Positions 54,474 through 63,856 of a stretch of 64,000 nt of DNA are shown in pieces. The notes beneath the pieces were generated by a model that saw only the letters and a program-made list of their open reading frames with translations, was not told the DNA's origin and did no database searches. The position numbers and the translations under genes are program-made. Source of the stretch: Lysinibacillus irui (GTDB taxonomy: Bacteria > Bacillota > Bacilli > Bacillales_A > Planococcaceae). Where the stretch lies: contig NZ_CP113527.1 in NCBI RefSeq assembly GCF_028877475.1, positions 2,845,501-2,909,500 of the forward strand. Direction: 5' to 3'. Each line of letters opens with the position of its first letter. Position 1 is the first letter of the stretch.

Positions 54474-54507
54474 AACAGTAGAAGCTTTACTAGTTGCTTC
54501 TACTGTT
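54474..54507. terminator. Hairpin after the XRE gene
   Basis: AACAGTAGAAGC and GCTTCTACTGTT form a perfect 12-bp stem with a ten-base loop. The flank is not T-rich, so it may be an RNA-stability element or weak terminator. Confidence 0.55.
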
Positions 54508-54724
54508 ATGCGTGGTCTTCTCCCCTCTCTTCCCCTCATCCCACTAGACAAATGAATAAAGAAATAAAATCACCTATCATATGATAAAGTAAAAAATAGT
54601 AGTAAGAGAATTGTTTCTTTGAAAGTTCTATGAAATAAGTCCAAGAGAAGCTGGAACAGTCGAAATTTGTAGAATAATTCTCTATACTGAATAGTAGTGG
54701 TACTATTAGAAAGGATGCTCGTAA

Positions 54725-55459
54725 ATGAATCGAATACTAGCAATTAGTGATATACATGGAGAACTAGGGCTGTTAGAAGAATTGCTTTTAAAAGCAAACT
54801 ACGATCCACAAAGCGACCAGCTTTTTTTACTTGGTGATTACATCGACAGAGGTCCCTCTTCTAGTGGTGTATTAAATTTAGTTGGTGAACTACAAGCATT
54901 GGGTGCAAGGGTGTTGCTAGGAAACCACGAGGCCATCATGCTGAATGCCTGCCGTTCTGGCCTTGCTAAGCCATGGAACCATTGGGTGGGGCTATGTGGT
55001 GGAGAGGCCACACTGGCAAGCTATGGCTACCAATTAGAAGACTTTGAGGAAGCGATCCAAAGCAATACTTTGCCTAGCTTTATTAAAACATTGCCAAAAC
55101 TTGAAGAACATTTACAATTAATCGAAACCTTTGACATCTATATTGAATTAGAGGATGCTATTTTTGTCCATGGTGGTGTTGTACCCGAAGTCGCTATAGC
55201 TGACACCGATCCTATGAGATTGCTTTGGATTCGTGAGGAATTCCATGCAGGCTATCATGGGGATAAAACGGTTATCTTTGGCCATACCCCTACTTATAAT
55301 CTACATCAAAATCCAACCGATTATCGGGTGTATTTTGGGGAAAATAATATCATTGGCATTGATGGTGGCGCTGTTTTTGGCGGACAATTGCATGCATTTG
55401 AGTGGCCAAGTCGCCGAATTTTTTCAGTGGATAATAAAAAACCAACAAGTGAAGAGTAA
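54725..55459 (+). CDS. Metallophosphatase of the PPP family (PrpE/ApaH-like)
   Basis: The 244-residue protein has ISDIHGE, LLGDYIDRGP, LLGNHE, and later VHGGVVPE and FGHTPTYN, the full metal set of serine/threonine and dinucleotide phosphatases. The product may act on phosphoproteins or Ap4A-like nucleotides; the sequence does not decide. The last codons are part of the terminator stem. Confidence 0.9.
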   Translation: MNRILAISDIHGELGLLEELLLKANYDPQSDQLFLLGDYIDRGPSSSGVLNLVGELQALGARVLLGNHEAIMLNACRSGLAKPWNHWVGLCGGEATLASYGYQLEDFEEAIQSNTLPSFIKTLPKLEEHLQLIETFDIYIELEDAIFVHGGVVPEVAIADTDPMRLLWIREEFHAGYHGDKTVIFGHTPTYNLHQNPTDYRVYFGENNIIGIDGGAVFGGQLHAFEWPSRRIFSVDNKKPTSEE

Positions 55460-55475
55460 CTTGTTGGTTTTTTTG
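55437..55475 (+). terminator. Terminator overlapping the phosphatase stop codon
   Basis: AAAACCAACAAG and CTTGTTGGTTTT form a 12-bp stem with the stop TAA in the loop, followed by TTTT. Confidence 0.92.
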
Positions 55476-55513
55476 TTTTTGTAAGCTCAACATGCAGAGG
55501 CGTAATAGGGTTA

Positions 55514-56455
55514 TTAATATAGTTTAAAGATAACCCCTACTAGGGAGTACACAATGACTGTTGAGAATAGTATTGTCATATGGAATAGTGAAAAGACAAA
55601 CATTTTTGTAGCCCATTTCACTTGATCTGTATTACTGTGATAACCATAAATACTCATCGCGAGCCAAGCAATACTTAATATTAAAGCCACAAGCATAATG
55701 CCTACACTTAACGAGCCAAATAAAAAGCTTGATAAAATCAATAAGATTAAATAAAAATTAGTTTGATAATACGTACGGCGCATTCCTTTTACAACAGGTA
55801 GCATTGGCACACTAGCTGCTTCATAGTCTATACGTTTGCGAATCGCAATGGCATAAAAGTGAGGCATTTGCCAAATCACCATCACAAAAAATAAGCCTAG
55901 TATTGCAGGGTGCGTAACGTCTGAAGAGACAGCAGACCATCCAATTAATGGTGGTACTGCACCACTAATACTGCCAATTTCCGTATTATATATCGTACGA
56001 CGTTTTGTCCACATTGTGTATGGGACAACATATAGGAATACACCTAATAACCCAAATGCAGCAGCTAATGGTGAAGCAAGTGCTAACACAGCTACTCCAA
56101 TAATTAACATGACGACAGCTAATGATAAAGTCGATTTCGCTGACATTTCCCCTGTTACAGTTGGTCGATTTTGTGTACGGGGCATAATTGCATCAATATC
56201 ACGGTCATAGACATTATTAAATGCCCCTGCTGCTCCAATTACAAGGGCGGAACCGATTGTTGAAAAAATGATTTCAGGTATATTGTCTATAAACGCCATT
56301 TTATTTTTGTACATGCCTAGCGTTAAACCAGCCCACATAGGAATTAAATTGGATTTAATAATCCCTGTTTTGACTGTTTGCGCTAAAATAGTAGAGCGTG
56401 ATGAATTCCCACGTGAGGATTGCGGTTTATGCTCCGTTTTCAGATTTTGTTCCAT
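55514..56455 (-). CDS. ctaB: Protoheme IX farnesyltransferase (heme O synthase)
   Basis: The 313-residue UbiA-type prenyltransferase has about nine membrane helices, the first Asp-rich motif NNVYDRDIDAIMPRTQNRP, and a second loop with IWQMPHFYAIAIRKRIDYEA. It farnesylates heme B to heme O for cytochrome oxidases. No cta oxidase genes are nearby. Confidence 0.94.
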   Translation of the reverse strand: MEQNLKTEHKPQSSRGNSSRSTILAQTVKTGIIKSNLIPMWAGLTLGMYKNKMAFIDNIPEIIFSTIGSALVIGAAGAFNNVYDRDIDAIMPRTQNRPTVTGEMSAKSTLSLAVVMLIIGVAVLALASPLAAAFGLLGVFLYVVPYTMWTKRRTIYNTEIGSISGAVPPLIGWSAVSSDVTHPAILGLFFVMVIWQMPHFYAIAIRKRIDYEAASVPMLPVVKGMRRTYYQTNFYLILLILSSFLFGSLSVGIMLVALILSIAWLAMSIYGYHSNTDQVKWATKMFVFSLFHMTILFSTVIVYSLVGVIFKLY

Positions 56456-56729
56456 TCATTTTAATTCCTTTTCTCCATAATTTCTAAACGCTTCCCTCGA
56501 TACGAAGCGACAAAATTTGCATCTAGCACATCAAATTATTATTTTACCCCTTTTAGATGGGTTCTGTCTCTATGTTCACATAAAGTACATGTTTTCATCT
56601 AATAAAGCACGCTCATTCACAACATCTTCTATGATACCACCGACTGACATGAATTTGAACCTTCTTGACTCGATTCTTCCAATCACTATTGGAGAAAAAT
56701 AATTTAATACAATGTTTCATGTTGAAGCA
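56456..56729. other. Intergenic spacer upstream of ctaB
   Basis: About 270 bases hold the ctaB promoter region. I see no gene, riboswitch or repeat in it. Confidence 0.5.
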
Positions 56730-56731
56730 AC

Positions 56732-56763
56732 TAAAAAAACCGAGACAATATTTTGCCTCGGAT
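56732..56763 (-). terminator. Terminator of the esterase gene
   Basis: CCGAGGC and GTCTCGG (one bulge) form a stem around an A/T loop, followed on the minus strand by TTTTTTTAG. Confidence 0.8.
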
Positions 56764-56769
56764 TTCTAC

Positions 56770-57423
56770 TTATTGAATTTCTTCCTGTAGTTGCTGTGCT
56801 AAAAACGTCACAAGGTCACGCATATTTTCTGGCGTTACACCATGTCCATCTGGATATTGTTTAAATGTCACCGTAGCACCAAATTGTTCAAAGATCTCTT
56901 TGCTTTCCATGCCCCATTGAGAAGGTATTACATAATCATAATCTCCGTGTGAAATAAAAGCATGCAAATGGTCTACAGAGCGGATGGCATATTCCTCAGT
57001 AACAAATTTTGGTGTATAGCCACTTAATGCGATGATCCCAGTCACTAAATTCCCCATAACAAAGGCAAGTGATTGAGCTAATACTGCACCTTGGCTAAAG
57101 CCTAATACAAATACTTTATGAGGATCAATTTGATATTCATCAATGGCCTCTAATATAAATCGTTGTAATGCCACTAACACTTTATCGAAGATAGCACGAT
57201 CTGGTTGCCCTACCTCTTGAATGGTGAAAAATGCATAGCCAGGATGTTGGGTAATTGGCCCTCGTAAACTAAAAATATGACATTGCTCTTTGAATTCCTG
57301 CACTAACTGTGGTAAATCATCCTCATGACTGCCCATACCATGCAGTAAAAAAATAGCTGGGTATTTTTTAGTAGGGTCCATATTTGTTGGTTGTGTATGT
57401 TTAAAAGTAAATGGTGTATTCAT
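56770..57423 (-). CDS. Alpha/beta hydrolase, phospholipase/carboxylesterase type
   Basis: The 217-residue protein has FLLHGMGSHEDD (oxyanion), the nucleophile elbow GFSQGA, and a catalytic Asp/His pair in SHGDYDYVIP and YPDGHGVTP. It has the size and layout of the family that includes small cytosolic carboxylesterases. Substrate unknown. Confidence 0.88.
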   Translation of the reverse strand: MNTPFTFKHTQPTNMDPTKKYPAIFLLHGMGSHEDDLPQLVQEFKEQCHIFSLRGPITQHPGYAFFTIQEVGQPDRAIFDKVLVALQRFILEAIDEYQIDPHKVFVLGFSQGAVLAQSLAFVMGNLVTGIIALSGYTPKFVTEEYAIRSVDHLHAFISHGDYDYVIPSQWGMESKEIFEQFGATVTFKQYPDGHGVTPENMRDLVTFLAQQLQEEIQ

Positions 57424-57461
57424 TCAATCAATTTCCTTTCACGTAAACCTTTGTAACAAAG

Positions 57462-58019
57462 TTAGCATAATTTCGTTTTATTAATCAATCCATCTGTATG
57501 GTAAGCAATATAACCATTAACAATACGGATAGTCTCTTGTGGATCTGCGTCAAAGAGAATTGTTGATTGCTCTGGCGTTGATACAAGAACAGTTAATAAA
57601 TCCATGCGCATGGAATGACCAGCAGAGCTATACGCATAGTCATAAATAATCGCTTCTTCCGTCATGCCTTCCGTCTCATACTGCTTGTGGAATAAGTCCT
57701 TTGCTGCATCTAGTTGCTCTGCCACTTGTTGACGAATTCTCATCTGATGCATTAATAATTCCTCTTCCAAAGCTGCAGGCTCTAGCCACTTTTTCGCTTT
57801 AAGCATTTTTAAAAATTCTTGCTCCCACGCCTGTTCATTTTCAGTAAAATAAAGCATATTAACCATTAGCATATCCCAAAAGTCCGTTGACGTTTTAGCT
57901 GATTGTCGCTGCATGGCAATTGTTTCTTTAAAATGCTCTTCTACTTTTGTGATATTCATATTGCGAACTAAATGATTACAAACGTTTTCAATAAACTTAT
58001 TTGCCACTTCTTGTGCCAT
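57462..58019 (-). CDS. Conserved helical protein of unknown function
   Basis: The start at 58019 (MAQEVANKFIENV) follows AAAGGACGG, giving 185 residues. It is helical and acidic, with KTSTDFWDMLMVNMLYFTEN and YDYAYSSAGHSMRMDLLTVL. No signal or membrane segment. Family not recognised. It is upstream of the esterase gene in the same direction, 38 bases apart. Confidence 0.75.
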   Translation of the reverse strand: MAQEVANKFIENVCNHLVRNMNITKVEEHFKETIAMQRQSAKTSTDFWDMLMVNMLYFTENEQAWEQEFLKMLKAKKWLEPAALEEELLMHQMRIRQQVAEQLDAAKDLFHKQYETEGMTEEAIIYDYAYSSAGHSMRMDLLTVLVSTPEQSTILFDADPQETIRIVNGYIAYHTDGLINKTKLC

Positions 58020-58116
58020 AAAAATCCGTCCTTTATATCTACAAATCATTTTCTTTCTTATCATACCATGATTGTGAAATATGGCAACGAACCCAGCTCA
58101 CTTGATTTCTAAGTAA

Positions 58117-58151
58117 AAAGGATGTCTCCGTAGCTATTGGAAACATCCGAT
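58117..58151 (-). terminator. Terminator of the TPR gene
   Basis: GGATGTTTCC and GGAGACATCC pair around nine bases, with TTTTTAC after them on the minus strand. Confidence 0.82.
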
Positions 58152-58155
58152 TATC

Positions 58156-58857
58156 TTATGAGAAAACATAGCTATCCATATTGTTGATTGTATTTTGAAT
58201 GGCATCTTTCAATGATTTTTGCTCTTCGCCACAAGAAGCCAGCGCATCCTCCAAAGTGAGTGCCGCATTCGCCATAAATGGAGCCATTTGCAGATCCTTG
58301 GCTAATTGAATAAGTACAAGAGCTCTATTCCATTTCCAACGAGGATTTGTGGGATCTAGCTGAATCGCTTGCTCCAAATAACCAAGCGCATCGAAAGGTA
58401 TCCAGCCAAAGCGGTGCATCGTCTGCCCTGTGATCCCCCAATAGACAGCTTTATCTGGATTTTCCTTCACTGCTTGTTGGAAGCAGTGAACACTCTCATT
58501 GTAATGATGTGCAAATAAGAACAGCTCCCCTTGTGTAAAAAAGGATTGTGCTTTATCTGATGGTGTTCCTGTTTTCGCCACTTCCTCCAATTGCTGAATA
58601 CGCTTTGCAAATGCCGCTTCATCTTTTATTGCACGTATTTCAGCTACTAGATCAGATTCTGGATAGCTTTCGTCAGCTCGTTCTATATGCTGAACTTCTA
58701 AATGAGCAGTTGGCTTTGGATAGTGATCCAATTCATACTGTTCTAATAAATTGATATATTTTTGTGCCAGTGCTTTTTCCTCTTCATTTGTTACCTTCTT
58801 CGCTAATTCATAGCATTTCATTAGCTCGCCATTATAAAAATATTCATCCATTGACAT
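58156..58857 (-). CDS. Tetratricopeptide-repeat protein
   Basis: The start ATG at 58857 (third codon of a run MSMSMDEYF) has GGAGG eight bases upstream. The 233-residue protein has TPR units such as FFTQGELFLFAHHYNESVHC, FQQAVKENPDKAVYWGITGQ and ALGYLEQAIQLDPTNPRWKW. It probably mediates protein contacts; partner unknown. Confidence 0.82.
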   Translation of the reverse strand: MSMDEYFYNGELMKCYELAKKVTNEEEKALAQKYINLLEQYELDHYPKPTAHLEVQHIERADESYPESDLVAEIRAIKDEAAFAKRIQQLEEVAKTGTPSDKAQSFFTQGELFLFAHHYNESVHCFQQAVKENPDKAVYWGITGQTMHRFGWIPFDALGYLEQAIQLDPTNPRWKWNRALVLIQLAKDLQMAPFMANAALTLEDALASCGEEQKSLKDAIQNTINNMDSYVFS

Positions 58858-58913
58858 TGACATTTCCTCCAGTGTACAACTTTTCAGTATTTTTAGTATA
58901 CACTACAAAAACA

Positions 58914-58949
58914 AAAAGAGATTGTATCAAAATTTGACACAATCTCGCT
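58914..58949 (-). terminator. Terminator of the thioredoxin-like gene
   Basis: GAGATTGTGTCAA and TTGATACAATCTC form a 13-bp stem with one mismatch, followed by TTTTTG on the minus strand. Confidence 0.88.
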
Positions 58950-58954
58950 TTTCT

Positions 58955-59434
58955 CTATTTTTTTAACACTACAGTATTTAAGAATGTTCTTAAATCTTCT
59001 TCTTTAAGAGCTCCTACAAAGCGATTTACTTCTTTACCATCTTCGAAACGAATAAATGTTGGCGTTGCTTCAATATTATATTTCTCCCATAAATCTTCAT
59101 ATTCATAGACATTCAATTGTGCAATATCAACACCTAATTCATCAGCAATTGGCATTAACTCTGGTGTAAATGCTTGACAGTGTACACAAATTGGACTGAA
59201 GAAGTAAGCATTGACCGGTTCACCCGCTTTAATTTTAGCTTCTAGTTCATCTGGTAACATAATGTTTTGATAGTTTTCATCATCTAATTGATCAATTGTT
59301 TCTTGTTTTAGCTTTTTATCGCCATAGGGGTTGTTTGCACTTTCTAACTTACTTTTGTTTGAGACATTGGTAAGCACAATAATTGCTGCAAATAAGACAA
59401 CAATAACGGAACCAATAATTAATAATTTTTTCAC
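58955..59434 (-). CDS. Membrane-anchored thioredoxin-like protein
   Basis: The start is GTG at 59434, eleven bases after GGAGG, giving 159 residues. An N-terminal membrane helix (KLLIIGSVIVVLFAAIIVLT) is followed by a thioredoxin domain with FFSPICVHCQAFTPE (CVHC active site) and the cis-Pro ATPTFIRF. It would act in extracytoplasmic thiol-disulfide exchange. Confidence 0.9.
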   Translation of the reverse strand: MKKLLIIGSVIVVLFAAIIVLTNVSNKSKLESANNPYGDKKLKQETIDQLDDENYQNIMLPDELEAKIKAGEPVNAYFFSPICVHCQAFTPELMPIADELGVDIAQLNVYEYEDLWEKYNIEATPTFIRFEDGKEVNRFVGALKEEDLRTFLNTVVLKK

Positions 59435-59628
59435 TAAAGTAGTGACCTCCTTTTTCACACTAAAAGCCTAGTTTTAGTGTATTCGCGATTGATTATAAAG
59501 TTTTTCAAAAACCTAGTAAACTAATTTGCCTTTAAATGAAGATATTTCACATTTATAACATAATTTTAAGTGAATTTGGGAACATACATAATGAGAGTTC
59601 ATGCAAAATTTGAATGTGGGGTGATTAA

Positions 59629-61923
59629 ATGAAAAACTCGTTTCAGCATGTGTTTCAAATTTATTCAAAGGATATTCGCAACATTGTTACAAACTGGGTT
59701 GTAGCTGTCATTATAGGAGGGCTCATCTTCCTTCCATCTCTTTATGCCTGGCTTAATATTTATGCCTCCATGGACCCATACGCCCACACATCTAATATGA
59801 AGATTGCTATTGTAAATGAAGATACTGGAACAAATGTCCGAGGGGATACAATCAATGTCGGAAAGGAAGTTATAGAAAATTTACGGACAAATAAAAGTTT
59901 TACTTGGGAGTTAGAAACGGAGAAAAAAGCGATTGATCATTTAAAAAATGGCGATTACTTTGCCGCCATAGTCATTCCCAAAGATTTTTCCGAAAAGCTA
60001 ACGTCGATTCTTACAGATCAACCAACGAAAGCCCATATCGACTATTATGTAAACGAAAAAAAGAATCCTATTGCCCCTAAAATAACAAGTAAAGGAGCAA
60101 GTGTTCTTACTCAGCAGGTTTCGAATGAATTTGTATCGACTGTTAATGGCACTCTTTTTTCTATTTTTAATACAATTGGCGTTGAAATGGAACGTGATAT
60201 TCCTGATTTCCGCAAATTTGAAAACTATGTCTTTACCATAGAACAGCATTTACCTGATATCAACTCATTTTTAACACAAGCATCTAAGCAAGGAAAAGAT
60301 GCCAATCAATTATTGAATCAAGCTCTTACACAAATACCCCAAGTGGAACAATTGACAACGGACGGTTTAACGACCATTCAGAAGGGTTTACATTTAGTAA
60401 ATGAAGCGGATGCTCTATTTAATGAGCTATCTCCAGTTATTAAAAAGGATGTCGCAACTGTCCAACAGATTGCACAACATTTTTCAGATATCATTACTAA
60501 ATTAAATAATATTAACGTCGATCCAACTTCTATTGCAGAAAAGAAAGAGGCAATTAAAAATCAATTGACAAAGTCCAAAGATAACATAAGCAATAGCATT
60601 CAAACGCTGGAAGCATTGCAAAAATTAATTCAAGCAGATGCTACCACTCGTAAGCAATTGGTTGATTCCTTAACTGCTGTCATCACTTCTTTACAGGAAA
60701 GTAATGCCGAAGACAACCAACAACTCATTGAACAGCTTACAACGATTCGAGAAGCCTTACAGCGTAATCCAAGCTTTAATGATTCAACTACAGGCGCACT
60801 TAACGCATTACAACAATTGCACACTTTACATGATGATGTTCTAAATAAAATAGAACAAATAAAGCCTATTGATAAAGAAGTCATCAAACAAGATGTCGCT
60901 GCCATACAACAAATCGCACAAAACGCAACGGCCAATTTGCAAAAATTTCTATCGTACTATAACGATAGTTTAGAACCGCAACTTCGATCGACGTTATCTA
61001 GTGCTCAACAGACATTAACGAATGCTTCGACGATGCTGACCAATGTAAAACAATTCATTCCTCAGGCAAAAGATAAATTAACACAGGCCAAAAATACACT
61101 AGGAACAGCCAATAATGCCATTCAAAAAATACAAACGGAATTTCCAACTTTAAGTTCAAAAATTAAAGAATTAGCAAATAAACTACGTACACTTGAAGAG
61201 GAAGCAGACATTGCTGAGATTGTGCAATTATTAAAAAATGATGTCAATGCTGAACGTGACTTTTTTGAGGAACCCATTAAACTAAAGGAACATCGCGTAT
61301 TCCCAATTGCAAACTATGGCACGGCCATGACACCGTTTTACACTGTACTATCTATTTGGGTTGGATGTTTATTATTAATTTCCTTATTATCTGTGAATCT
61401 TCATGGAGATACGTCTTACAGTATTCGAGAAATTTACTTTGGCCGACTATTAACATTTGCAACATTTTCTTTTATTCAAACACTTATTATTACCATCGGA
61501 GATATTTTCTTACTTGATGGGTCTATTCAAGCACCCGCCTATTTTGTATTATTTGGTCTTTTCATCAGTCTCGTATTTATAACCGTAGTCTACACACTCG
61601 TATCTGTCTTTGGGAATGTAGGTAAAGCATTAGCTATTGTGATGCTCGTTCTGCAAATTGCTGGCTCTGGTGGAACTTATCCGATCGAATTACTACCAAG
61701 GTTTTTCCAACTAATCAATCCTTTTTTACCTTTTACCTATGCCATTGAAATGATGCGTGAGGCAGTTGGAGGGATTATTTGGACATCTGTCTGGACAGAT
61801 CTCATCTTCTTAATTGGTTTCTGGTTTATTTTTATCCTGTTTGGCTTTTTCTTAAAAAAGTTATTGAGCGAGAAAATGGAACATTTCATGAACAAAACAC
61901 GTGGATTAGATATATTTCATTGA
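59629..61923 (+). CDS. YhgE/Pip-family membrane protein
   Basis: The 764-residue protein has an N-terminal membrane helix (VAVIIGGLIFLPSLYAWLNI), the conserved IAIVNEDTGT, then a long extracellular coiled coil rich in Gln and Leu, and six C-terminal helices of the ABC-2 type (from about 560) with GGTYPIELLPRFFQLINPFL and PFTYAIEMMREAVGG. Relatives include the phage infection protein Pip and the EsaA/YueB-like subunits of type VII secretion. EsaA/YueB have similar topology, but no other T7SS gene is present here. Confidence 0.9.
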   Translation: MKNSFQHVFQIYSKDIRNIVTNWVVAVIIGGLIFLPSLYAWLNIYASMDPYAHTSNMKIAIVNEDTGTNVRGDTINVGKEVIENLRTNKSFTWELETEKKAIDHLKNGDYFAAIVIPKDFSEKLTSILTDQPTKAHIDYYVNEKKNPIAPKITSKGASVLTQQVSNEFVSTVNGTLFSIFNTIGVEMERDIPDFRKFENYVFTIEQHLPDINSFLTQASKQGKDANQLLNQALTQIPQVEQLTTDGLTTIQKGLHLVNEADALFNELSPVIKKDVATVQQIAQHFSDIITKLNNINVDPTSIAEKKEAIKNQLTKSKDNISNSIQTLEALQKLIQADATTRKQLVDSLTAVITSLQESNAEDNQQLIEQLTTIREALQRNPSFNDSTTGALNALQQLHTLHDDVLNKIEQIKPIDKEVIKQDVAAIQQIAQNATANLQKFLSYYNDSLEPQLRSTLSSAQQTLTNASTMLTNVKQFIPQAKDKLTQAKNTLGTANNAIQKIQTEFPTLSSKIKELANKLRTLEEEADIAEIVQLLKNDVNAERDFFEEPIKLKEHRVFPIANYGTAMTPFYTVLSIWVGCLLLISLLSVNLHGDTSYSIREIYFGRLLTFATFSFIQTLIITIGDIFLLDGSIQAPAYFVLFGLFISLVFITVVYTLVSVFGNVGKALAIVMLVLQIAGSGGTYPIELLPRFFQLINPFLPFTYAIEMMREAVGGIIWTSVWTDLIFLIGFWFIFILFGFFLKKLLSEKMEHFMNKTRGLDIFH

Positions 61924-62003
61924 TTTGCAACAAGGCTGCCTGTAAATGTTTAAGAGAACAATGTTATAATGGAAGTATTGTAAACATGTAGGAGGCGCTA
62001 TAT

Positions 62004-62510
62004 TTGAAGAAAACACTTTCTATTTTTGTTATATTGGCTTTACTGTTATTAAGTGCATGTGGGGAAGATAAAAAAGAGGCTGAAGCCAACCAAAAAACTC
62101 AGGAAGCTTCACATGAAGGTCACTCACATGCTACAGGTGATATTCAGGAGGAAACCGCTTCTGCAGACATCCTTCCATCCTTTTTAGAAGATAAACAAGA
62201 AAAGATTCGCTTAGTTTATCAAATCGCTGGTCAATCAACTGAGATCCTAGAATGGATGCCATGTTATTGCGGCTGTGGCGAATCAGCTGGCCACAAAAAT
62301 AATTTAAATTGCTTTATTCAGGAAAAACGCGAGGATGGTTCCATCGTCTGGGATGATCATGGAACAAGGTGTTTAGTTTGCTTGGAGATTGCTGTCCAGT
62401 CAGCACAACTGCATAAAGAAGGAAAGAGCCTAAAAGAAATTCGTCAGTACATTGATGATACTTATAAAGAGGGCTATGCTAAACCAACACCAACTGAGAT
62501 GCCTGCATAA
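62004..62510 (+). CDS. PCYCGCG-motif lipoprotein
   Basis: The start is TTG at 62004, eight bases after GGAGG. The 168-residue protein has a lipoprotein signal with lipobox LSAC, a His/Glu-rich spacer (HEGHSHATGD), and WMPCYCGCGESAGHKNN with later Cys in CLVCLEIA. This is the PCYCGCG family of bacillar lipoproteins, probably binding a metal through its Cys cluster. Role unknown. Confidence 0.88.
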   Translation: MKKTLSIFVILALLLLSACGEDKKEAEANQKTQEASHEGHSHATGDIQEETASADILPSFLEDKQEKIRLVYQIAGQSTEILEWMPCYCGCGESAGHKNNLNCFIQEKREDGSIVWDDHGTRCLVCLEIAVQSAQLHKEGKSLKEIRQYIDDTYKEGYAKPTPTEMPA

Positions 62511-62594
62511 AAAAGGATCACTTTTGTGTATTGTAGTGGAAGGTTTCTTGTCCATGAAATAATAGATATGAGTAAAATAAATATGAAATTGAAA

Positions 62595-62626
62595 GGCAGA
62601 AACGCTGAACAACGTTTCTGCCCTTT
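62595..62626. terminator. Hairpin terminator after the PCYCGCG gene
   Basis: GGCAGAAACG and CGTTTCTGCC form a perfect 10-bp stem with AAA before and CTTTAC after it. Confidence 0.65.
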
Positions 62627-62947
62627 ACTTTTTATTATATGAAAGTATATTTTGGAAAAGCCTCTATATTGTTTCAAGTGGTTTTTCTTCCCTATTCGAA
62701 GGATGATATATAAAAAACACTTTCGATAGAAATGTGCAACAATATTATGGTTTTATTCACATCCAATTGCTGGGATTGAATTGAAATATGGACAATTTGG
62801 TCATAGCAGTGGTTCTTAGTGAAGTTCATCGTAATATGAAAGTGAATAAAATGGGTAAAATATTATCTTAATTGCAAAATATATAGGGCCGATCGTTGTT
62901 ATTACAATGATTGTATGATAAAGCCAATAGTTTATTTTTGATGAACT
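62627..62947. other. Spacer with no gene seen
   Basis: About 320 bases without a supported gene. A short open plus-strand piece (FYSHPIAGIELKYGQFGHSS, about 62753-62818) has no start and may be a remnant, but this is weak. Confidence 0.4.
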
Positions 62948-63484
62948 CTACTTTACAAGCTGTAAAATGGTTTTAAATTGTGGATGGTCAGCACGTTGTA
63001 AAAGCTCATATAAAATCATTTCAGTACTAGTTGAATGTATTCCGAGTGCATTCAGCTTGCTCAGTCCGATTTCTTTATTTGCCTTAGTACGAGAAGAAAC
63101 GGCATCTACTACAACCTCTACTTCAAACCCCTGTTCCTTTAATTGTCTTGCTGTTTGGTACACACAAATATGTGTTTCAATGCCTGTTACAATAAATTGT
63201 GTACGTCCCGTTTCTTTCAATTCCTTTACAAATGACTCTTCTTGCCATGCGCTAAAGGCCATTTTAGCAATAGGTTGTCCTTGTAAATGCTGGGCTATAT
63301 CTAGTGCTGTTCCTCCTAAACGACTAGGGTTTTGTTCTAGCCATAATGTAGGTACTTCAAGGGCTTGCATGGCTTGTACTAACTTTGCTACATTTTCAAT
63401 CATCACTTCACTATCATCTACAATTGTCGCTAACTTTCCTTGTACGTCCACAACTACTAAACAAGCTTTCTCTACTGTAAACAT
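62948..63484 (-). CDS. Isochorismatase-family hydrolase
   Basis: The start ATG at 63484 follows GAGGTG, giving 178 residues. It has VVVDVQGKLA (catalytic Asp), KMAFSAWQEE (Lys) and VTGIETHICVYQTARQLKEQ, with Cys at the nucleophile position and a preceding cis-peptide. It resembles YcaC/YwoC-type nicotinamidase relatives. Substrate unknown. Confidence 0.88.
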   Translation of the reverse strand: MFTVEKACLVVVDVQGKLATIVDDSEVMIENVAKLVQAMQALEVPTLWLEQNPSRLGGTALDIAQHLQGQPIAKMAFSAWQEESFVKELKETGRTQFIVTGIETHICVYQTARQLKEQGFEVEVVVDAVSSRTKANKEIGLSKLNALGIHSTSTEMILYELLQRADHPQFKTILQLVK

Positions 63485-63614
63485 TATGAACACCTCGTTT
63501 TCTATTCTCTAAATTATTATACAAAAAACTTGCATTACCTGTCGTAAAGAAAGGTAATTCTTTTATCAAACATCAAATTTCAGGGCATCTAGATCGAAGC
63601 ATTTACCCAACTAG

Positions 63615-63710
63615 AAACACGAACATTAAAAACGAATATTTCAACAAAAATATTTTAAACACGAAAAATATCATTTCATTTCAAAAAATAACTTCGTTTC
63701 GTTCGTGTTT
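63615..63710. promoter_or_regulatory. Repeated AAACACGAA boxes upstream of serC (PurR-like)
   Basis: AAACACGAACATTA at 63615-63628, AAACACGAAAAAT at 63657-63669 and the inverted GTTCGTGTTT at 63701-63710 share the core of Bacillus PurR boxes. A TATAAT lies at 63809-63814. Spacing differs from the usual 16-17 bases between PurR boxes, so the assignment is tentative. Confidence 0.4.
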
Positions 63711-63856
63711 ACTCCGAAAAACATGCTCAATTGTGTACATTTTGTTGCGAGCCTGTCGCTATTCTGCTCAAATATTAAGAATTTTATTTTTTCTCTTGAA
63801 AATTACGGTATAATCCAGTAAAGTTCTGTTATTAACCAAACAAGGAGTGTACCACT

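Noticed and set aside
59629-61923. Type VII secretion subunit (EsaA/YueB) as delivery route for the toxins
   Set aside because: Topology is similar, but no EssC, WXG100 or other T7SS gene is in the window and it is 50 kb from the toxins; YhgE/Pip is the safer call.
62967-63512. 181-codon plus-strand frame opposite the isochorismatase gene
   Set aside because: Antisense shadow; the minus-strand frame has clear family motifs and a ribosome binding site.
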